From Mycolicibacterium sp. P1-18 (GTDB lineage Bacteria > Actinomycetota > Actinomycetes > Mycobacteriales > Mycobacteriaceae), in contig NZ_NPKR01000008.1 in the NCBI RefSeq assembly GCF_008329535.1, forward strand, positions 124,001-188,000: a stretch of 64,000 nt of DNA. Direction: 5' to 3'. Shown one piece after another: positions 59,159-64,000 of this stretch. The translations under genes and the position numbers were made by a program. Below the pieces are notes generated by a model that was given only the letters and a program-made list of their open reading frames with translations, made no database searches and had not been told where the DNA came from. The number at the start of each line of letters is the position of its first letter. Position 1 is the stretch's first letter.

Positions 59159-59908
59159 ATGACGATCCCCGAAAGCTCGCTGCTGCAGGGGCGCACCGCA
59201 CTGATCACCGGAGCGGCCAGCGGCATCGGACGTGCGATTGCCACGCACTACCTCGCGGCCGGTGCCCGCGTGGTCGTCGCCGACCGCAGTCCACGCGCCG
59301 CCGAGGTCGCCGGTGACCTCGGGGCCGACGGCGGACTCGTGCTCGACGCCACCGACGAGGACGCCGTCGCCGCCACGGTCACGGCGGCCACCGAGATGCT
59401 CGGTCGGATAGACGTTCTCGTCACCTCGCACGGCATCCTCACCCAGTCGCCGGTAGTGGACATGTCGCTGGCCCTGTGGCAGGAAACGCTGAGCGTCGAC
59501 CTCACCAGCGTGTTCCTGCTCAATCGTGCCGTCCTGCAAGGCATGCTGGATCAGGGCGGAGGACGCATCGTGAACGTGGCCTCGCAGCTCGGCCTCAAGG
59601 GCGGCGAGTCGTTGGCGCATTACGCCGCCGCAAAGGCCGGTGTGATCGCGATGACGAAGTCCCTCGCTCTGGAAGTCTCGTCGCGAGGGGTGCTCGTCAA
59701 CGCCATCGCCCCCGGACCCATCGAGACACCGATGCTCGACGGGATCGACGACGACTGGAAGCGGGCCAAACGAGCCGAACTACCACTCGGCCGGTTCGGC
59801 ACCGCGGACGAAGTGGCACCCACCGCCGTCCTGCTGGCCTCCGACCCGGGCGGAAACCTCTTCGTCGGCCAGGTGCTCGGCCCCAATTCCGGTGACGTGA
59901 TGCCCTGA
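59159..59908 (+). CDS. SDR family oxidoreductase
   Basis: A 249-residue classical SDR with TGAASGIGRAIATHYLAAGA, Asp after strand 2 (VVADRSPRA, NAD type), SHGILTQSP in place of NNAG, the catalytic Ser in NVASQLGLKG, YAAAK and a C-terminal VGQVLGPNSGDV. The end differs from the usual VDGG, which may mean a different tetramer contact. It lies 13 bp after the previous SDR and one base overlaps the following small gene. Confidence 0.86.
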   Translation: MTIPESSLLQGRTALITGAASGIGRAIATHYLAAGARVVVADRSPRAAEVAGDLGADGGLVLDATDEDAVAATVTAATEMLGRIDVLVTSHGILTQSPVVDMSLALWQETLSVDLTSVFLLNRAVLQGMLDQGGGRIVNVASQLGLKGGESLAHYAAAKAGVIAMTKSLALEVSSRGVLVNAIAPGPIETPMLDGIDDDWKRAKRAELPLGRFGTADEVAPTAVLLASDPGGNLFVGQVLGPNSGDVMP

Positions 59909-60189
59909 TGTGTGGCGCGTGCGGGTCGGGCCCGCCAGACGACATGGCGGCATTCGTGTCGGGGCCTCGACGGCGGACCGCCATCGCGGTGGCCGCCACC
60001 AGACGTGCTCGAGGGGTGCGCGTCCGGGTCGTCGACCGGGCGTGGACAGTCGCCCAACCCACCGGACGGGTCACCGTGTGCCGCACGTTCGATCAGCTGC
60101 TCGACGAGCTGACCGGCCGCGGCGTCGACCGGGGGGAGTTGCGTTCGGCGCTGCTGGCGGCGGCGGGATCCGTCCCGACGACGAGCTGA
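59908..60189 (+). CDS. Small protein with N-terminal CxxC (93 aa)
   Basis: The ATG at 59908 shares its A with the SDR stop. The product begins MCGACGSGPPDDMAAFVSGP, with a Cys-Gly-Ala-Cys pair right at the N-terminus, then basic stretches RRRTAIAVAATRRARG and a C-terminal RTFDQLLDELTGRGVDRGEL helix. The CxxC may bind a metal or act in redox. I do not recognise a named family, though similar CG-CG-SG starts occur in actinobacterial catabolic clusters. It is the last gene of the LacI-controlled operon and converges with the second PucR. Confidence 0.55.
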   Translation: MCGACGSGPPDDMAAFVSGPRRRTAIAVAATRRARGVRVRVVDRAWTVAQPTGRVTVCRTFDQLLDELTGRGVDRGELRSALLAAAGSVPTTS

Positions 60190-60196
60190 CGGCCGG

Positions 60197-61711
60197 TCAC
60201 CCGGTACGACGAGCACGGTCGGCGATGATCTCCTCCTGCATCTCCCATACCGCCAGGGCCACCGCGCACGTGGTCTTTCCGTCGACCGTGCTCAGAGAGA
60301 CCCCCAGGAGCTCGCCGATCCGATTGAGCCGGTAGGCAAGGGAATTGCGATGGATGAACAGGGCGGCGGCCGTCTTGGTGGGGCTGCCGTCGGCATCCAG
60401 GAACGCACGTAGTGTCACGATCAGGTCCGACTTCGTCTCGTCGTCGTAGTCGCGAAGCGGCTGCAGGAATTCGAGAGCCTGGTCGACGCCCCCCTTGGTG
60501 AGCGCCGTCGCAAGAACGGACGGTAGATCGAATCGCCGTGCGACGGTGGGTTCGGTCACGCGGACGAGTTGGCGCGGTGAGGCCAGAACGGCGGTGCGCA
60601 GAGCCCCGATGCTGACCATGGGTGCCGTGACGATCGCCGGTCTGCGCGGCGCAATGTCGCGCAAGCGATGGATGACTGCGGCCTGGGCAGCGTCGACGTC
60701 GAAGTTCTGGCCGATCAGCAGGGAGAAGTGCTCGGCCTCCAGCAACCCGAGCGTGGGCAGGATGTCTGCGAACTGAAGTCGCATCCGCCACGCGTCGTTC
60801 GGATCCGCTCCGGCGCGAAACGTGGTGAGCAGTGTCGGCTTCTGCGGATCGAACCCCGCGGCGCGCATCAACTTCTGCGTGTACCGGGGCGAGTCTGCGT
60901 CCGGCATGCGCAGGTGCTCGATCAACGATCGCATCCGGTCGTTCTCCACGTTGTACTGCTCGGCGGCAGCGTGCAGATGGAGGCTGACGATGGACCCCAC
61001 CGGGCCCAGCAGTGGATCCATGACCGATTCGCTTCGAGGCGAACGGACGGCGATCGAGAAGCGTTCGCTGCCTCGCACCGGATTGAGGCGGCGGAGGTGT
61101 TCGGACATTCCGTCGGAAGGCCGTCCGTCGCGCGCGGCAGGCAGTTTCCAATGCATGCCGGGCGGCTGACTTGCCACCATCCGCCCCTGCGAATCGACGA
61201 GTCCAACCTCGCCGCCGACCGCCGATCTGATCTGTTCGAGGAGTTCGAGGAGGGTGGTGCCGCGTGCTTCGAGTTCGGCGCAGGTGTCGGCCAATTCGAG
61301 CGAACTGCGGAGAACGGCATACTGCTCGGCCTGAATGCTGTCGTTCACGAGGCGGTGCACCTGCAGAAGGTTGACCGGTGGCGCGACCTCCAGCACGGGG
61401 ACGTCGAAACGGTTCCCGGCGTCGATCAGCCCCCCGGGCACCTCGGGGTGGGCGATGCCGGAGTTGAACAGGATGCCGGCCACGGGCACCTCGGCAAGGC
61501 GCTCCACGTAGGCATCCCACGTACGGGCATCCTGAAAGTTCATGGCAATGCCGGTCAGCGTCACCAGTTCGTTGCCCTCGAGGAATGCGGTCGGCTCGAT
61601 CAATTCCGTCGGTGCGACCGTCGAGATGGGTCGACGCATGCGAGTGGGTTGCGTCGCAGTCTTCAGACGGAGGGCGAGGTACTGGTTCGACATCAGTTCG
61701 GCCAACTGCAC
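60197..61711 (-). CDS. PucR-family transcriptional regulator
   Basis: A 504-residue regulator with the full PucR layout: an N-terminal purine-catabolism-type domain (VTLTGIAMNFQDARTWDAYV, GLIDAGNRFDVPVLEVAPPV), a GAF- or CdaR-like middle and the C-terminal helix-turn-helix (AAALFIHRNSLAYRLNRIGE, about residues 450-470). The GTG at 61711 has GGAGG 9 bp upstream, which decides the start over a more distant frame opening at 61876. It is divergent from the second pxpA/biotin unit and most likely activates it. Confidence 0.87.
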   Translation of the reverse strand: MQLAELMSNQYLALRLKTATQPTRMRRPISTVAPTELIEPTAFLEGNELVTLTGIAMNFQDARTWDAYVERLAEVPVAGILFNSGIAHPEVPGGLIDAGNRFDVPVLEVAPPVNLLQVHRLVNDSIQAEQYAVLRSSLELADTCAELEARGTTLLELLEQIRSAVGGEVGLVDSQGRMVASQPPGMHWKLPAARDGRPSDGMSEHLRRLNPVRGSERFSIAVRSPRSESVMDPLLGPVGSIVSLHLHAAAEQYNVENDRMRSLIEHLRMPDADSPRYTQKLMRAAGFDPQKPTLLTTFRAGADPNDAWRMRLQFADILPTLGLLEAEHFSLLIGQNFDVDAAQAAVIHRLRDIAPRRPAIVTAPMVSIGALRTAVLASPRQLVRVTEPTVARRFDLPSVLATALTKGGVDQALEFLQPLRDYDDETKSDLIVTLRAFLDADGSPTKTAAALFIHRNSLAYRLNRIGELLGVSLSTVDGKTTCAVALAVWEMQEEIIADRARRTG

Positions 61712-61887
61712 GGCGTACCGCCTCCTTGGTGCTCGTGGATCGTCGGCGACGGGTTTCATCGACGTTACGGTCGAGATACCGCGGTGCGCCGCGACCCATG
61801 GTCTCGTGCAGATGCCCAAAATAGGTTCCCACGTTTTCGTGCCGATGCACGCTATCTGCGGTCCTGATGTCTGCATACCGTTTCCTC

Positions 61888-62655
61888 ATGCCATCCGCCA
61901 TCACCGTCAACTCCGATCTGGGGGAGTCCTTCGGACTGCACAGTTTTGGCCACGACGACGAGCTCCTCACCCTCATCGACGCCGCGAACATCGCCTGTGG
62001 GTTCCATGCCGGTGATCCACACGTCATGTCGGCGACCGTCGTCAACGCCGCCCGCGCCGGCGTGGCGCTCGGGGCGCACCCCGGGTTGCCCGACCTGACC
62101 GGCTTTGGCCGACGCCAGATGGTCCTGTCCGCCGACGAGGTCCGCGACCTGGTGATCTACCAGGTGGGTGCCCTCAGCGCGTTCATCGCCGACGCCGGGG
62201 GTCGCCTCAGCCACATCAAACCGCACGGGGCGTTCTTCGGGATGTTGTCCCGCGACGAAGATCTGATGCGGCCCCTCGCGCAATATGCGGCCCGGCTGGG
62301 GGTGAAGGTCTTCGGACTGGCCGACACCGCCCACCAGCGCGCCGCGGACGCAGCCGGCGCAGAGTTCGTTCCGGAGCTCTACGTGGATCTGAACTACGAC
62401 CGGGACGGGAACCTGGTGATCGTCCGACGACCCGAGGCCACCGACCCCGATGCCGCTGCGGCGAGGGTGAAGTCGGCAGTCACCTCGGGCACGATCGACG
62501 CCAACGACGGCTCCACCTTGGCGGTCCGGTTCTCCAGCATCTGCGTGCACTCCGACACCCCGAACTGCGTCGAGGTGGCGAGAGCCGTCGTCTCTGCGCT
62601 CCAAGAATGCCAGCAGGCATCACACCCCGAGAGGCAAACCATTGGCCACCCATGA
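61888..62655 (+). CDS. pxpA: 5-oxoprolinase subunit A-like protein (LamB/YcsF), second copy
   Basis: A 255-residue LamB/YcsF protein with canonical motifs, unlike the copy at 49775: NSDLGESFGLHSFGHDDELL, ACGFHAGDPHVM, GAHPGLPDLTGFGRR and HIKPHGAFFG. It begins a unit in which a biotin carrier and a biotin carboxylase follow, the arrangement seen in biotin-linked 5-oxoprolinase/urea-amidolyase-like systems. Two starts are possible (61867 or 61888); the second matches the family N-terminus. It overlaps the carrier gene by 14 bp. Confidence 0.86.
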   Translation: MPSAITVNSDLGESFGLHSFGHDDELLTLIDAANIACGFHAGDPHVMSATVVNAARAGVALGAHPGLPDLTGFGRRQMVLSADEVRDLVIYQVGALSAFIADAGGRLSHIKPHGAFFGMLSRDEDLMRPLAQYAARLGVKVFGLADTAHQRAADAAGAEFVPELYVDLNYDRDGNLVIVRRPEATDPDAAAARVKSAVTSGTIDANDGSTLAVRFSSICVHSDTPNCVEVARAVVSALQECQQASHPERQTIGHP

Positions 62656-62890
62656 GATCTCGACGCCGCTACCGGGAATCTTCTACCGGAGTCCCGGACC
62701 GGGAAAACCGCCCTACGTCTCGGAGGGGGATCACGTCGACGCCGGGCAGGCCATCGGTCTCGTGGAGATCATGAAGCAATTCAGCGAGGTGAAGAGTGAC
62801 GTGGCCGGGGTGATCGACGAATTCGTGGTCGACGATCTCGGTGAAGTCGACCCCGGGACCGTCATCGCAATTCTGACGGAGGACCAATGA
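62642..62890 (+). CDS. Biotin carboxyl carrier protein-like (82 aa)
   Basis: An 82-residue single-domain biotinyl protein, starting at a TTG. The biotinylation motif is VEIMKQF with Lys at about residue 45 (the usual EAMKM or EIMKL), flanked by YVSEGDHVDAGQAIGL and VDDLGEVDPGTVIAIL, the two hammerhead strands. The small size matches AccB-like carriers that lack the N-terminal Ala/Pro region. It would be charged by the biotin carboxylase gene that overlaps it by 4 bp. Confidence 0.85.
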   Translation: MATHEISTPLPGIFYRSPGPGKPPYVSEGDHVDAGQAIGLVEIMKQFSEVKSDVAGVIDEFVVDDLGEVDPGTVIAILTEDQ

Positions 62891-64000
62891 AGCGACTCCT
62901 CGTAGCCAACCGCGGCGAGATCGCCGTGCGCATCATCCGGACGGCGCACGAGGTCGGGCTCGAGACCGTTCTCGCCGCCAGTGAGGCCGACCGCGCCAGC
63001 CTCGCCGCCGAACTGTCCGACGACGTGAGTGTCATCGGCCCCGCGCAGGCGGGCAAGAGCTATCTCAACGCCGCAGCCGTCATCGAGGCGCTGAAGACAT
63101 CTGGGGCAGACGCGGTGCACCCGGGGTACGGCTTCCTTTCGGAGGACGCGGAATTCGCGCGAATGGTCGAGGCCGCCGGCGCAACGTGGGTCGGACCGAG
63201 CCCCGACTCCATTGCGCTGATGGGCAACAAGGCCGCCGCCCGCCAAGCAGCCAAGGACGCCGGCGTACCGGTGCTGGTCGGCAGTGACGGAGCCGTCGGA
63301 CCCGACGACGACGTGGAGTCGATCGCGGCGTCGATCGGCTACCCGCTGCTGATCAAGGCCTCGGCTGGTGGCGGGGGCCGCGGTATCCGGATCGTCGAAT
63401 CGGCCGAGAAGCTGGCGGGGGAGATGCAGCTCGCCGTCGCCGAGGCCGGCGCCGCGTTCGGAGACCCCGCCGTCTACCTCGAGCGCTTCATCGACCGGGC
63501 ACGCCACGTCGAGGTGCAGATCCTGGGTGACGGAGTCGACGTCGTGCATCTCTTCGATCGCGACTGCTCGCTGCAGCGTCGTCAGCAGAAGATCGTCGAA
63601 GAGACGCCCGCGCCAAATCTCCCCGGCCATCTACGGGACCAAATGCTCTCCGCAGCAACGGAGCTGGGTCGCCGATGTGGGTACCGCGGAGCGGGCACGG
63701 TGGAATTCCTCTACGACGAGGCACGCGGAGAGATTTGCTTCATCGAGATGAACACCCGGCTTCAGGTCGAACACCCGGTGACCGAGATGATCACCGGCAT
63801 CGACCTGGTGCGAGAACAGTTGCGCATTGCCAGTGGCGAGCGGCTGGGTTACGACCAGAGTGCCGTCACCGGCAACGGTCATGCCATCGAGATGCGGATC
63901 AACGCCGAGAATCCAGCACAGGGGTTCATGCCCAGCCCGGGGACGATCACCGACGTCCGGTATCCCGGCGGCCCGGGGGTACGGGTCGACAGCGGGGTCG
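62887..64000 (+). CDS. Biotin carboxylase (runs off the window)
   Basis: The first 371 codons are visible from the ATG at 62887, which overlaps the carrier stop (ATGA). It begins MKRLLVANRGEIAVRIIRTA and shows the HPGYGFLSEDAEFARM segment, the ATP-grasp loop ASAGGGGRGIRIV (about residues 158-170), HVEVQILGD, QRRQQKIVEE and MNTRLQVEHPVTEM with the catalytic Glu and Arg. The C-terminal lid lies outside. In this context it should transfer CO2 to the biotin carrier for a carboxyltransferase-like PxpB/PxpC pair that probably follows. Confidence 0.88.
   Translation, partial: MKRLLVANRGEIAVRIIRTAHEVGLETVLAASEADRASLAAELSDDVSVIGPAQAGKSYLNAAAVIEALKTSGADAVHPGYGFLSEDAEFARMVEAAGATWVGPSPDSIALMGNKAAARQAAKDAGVPVLVGSDGAVGPDDDVESIAASIGYPLLIKASAGGGGRGIRIVESAEKLAGEMQLAVAEAGAAFGDPAVYLERFIDRARHVEVQILGDGVDVVHLFDRDCSLQRRQQKIVEETPAPNLPGHLRDQMLSAATELGRRCGYRGAGTVEFLYDEARGEICFIEMNTRLQVEHPVTEMITGIDLVREQLRIASGERLGYDQSAVTGNGHAIEMRINAENPAQGFMPSPGTITDVRYPGGPGVRVDSGV

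Noticed and set aside
62731..63630. 299-codon minus-strand open frame at the right end
   Set aside because: It is antisense to the biotin carrier and biotin carboxylase genes, which have unmistakable motifs.
1..64000. CRISPR arrays, tRNA or rRNA genes, insertion sequences, phage genes
   Set aside because: No regularly spaced repeats, no cloverleaf or rRNA-like stretches and no transposase, integrase or phage structural motifs were recognised on either strand.

Overview
The window is high-GC DNA with dense, often 4-bp-overlapping genes, GTG/TTG starts, many coenzyme-F420 enzyme families (Ddn-like nitroreductase, PPOX, LLM), an Rv1733c-like protein, an L,D-transpeptidase and two SigF-type promoters (GTTT-N15-GGGWA). 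Together these point to a soil-type mycobacterium (Mycolicibacterium-like) or a close relative. It is a metabolic, regulator-rich chromosomal stretch. I saw no rRNA, tRNA, CRISPR array, prophage or insertion sequence.

Layout. 1-6.2 kb: DUF4383 fragment, F420 enzymes, an EAL-DICT signalling protein with a SigF-like promoter, a WYL regulator, an SDR, an HPP membrane protein and gene remnants. 6.2-13 kb: a polyamine-type ABC importer operon (potA-D-B-C) and a divergent FAD amine oxidoreductase, with a LacI regulator between them and three matching operators. 13-26.7 kb: methyltransferase, LLM enzyme, L,D-transpeptidase, SDR/epimerase pair, GlxA regulator, quinone-oxidoreductase-like enzyme, TetR/EthD pair, GMC oxidoreductase, XRE/MmyB regulator and DUF3140 pair. 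26.7-31.7 kb: a GntR, phosphonatase-like HAD and Zn-alcohol dehydrogenase operon with flanking MFS and TSUP carriers, probably phosphonate related. 31.7-35.2 kb: a frameshifted GAF gene, a GAF-ANTAR gene, and an intracellular subtilase followed by a small propeptide-like gene. 35.2-40.2 kb: APC permease, Zn-alcohol dehydrogenase and histidinol-dehydrogenase-like enzyme with a divergent LysR. 40.3-42.5 kb: Rv1733c-like protein, azoreductase and a 5'-truncated LLM gene.

42.5-64 kb is the most striking part: a long catabolic island under two PucR regulators and one LacI. It has a hydroxylysine-kinase-like phosphotransferase, a ribose-type ABC importer, a full 5-oxoprolinase set (pxpA, pxpB, pxpC) and a class III aminotransferase of the phospho-lyase type. 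These are followed by an asparaginase, a NodB/cyclic-imidase-like hydrolase, an MFS carrier and two SDRs. A second divergent unit has another pxpA fused by overlap to a biotin carrier gene and a biotin carboxylase that runs off the window. The gene content suggests import and stepwise opening of a nitrogenous lactam, imide or amino-alcohol substrate. The substrate itself cannot be read from sequence. Three evenly spaced CAAWCGWTTG palindromes sit between the LacI gene and the asparaginase gene and are the clearest regulatory signal in the window.
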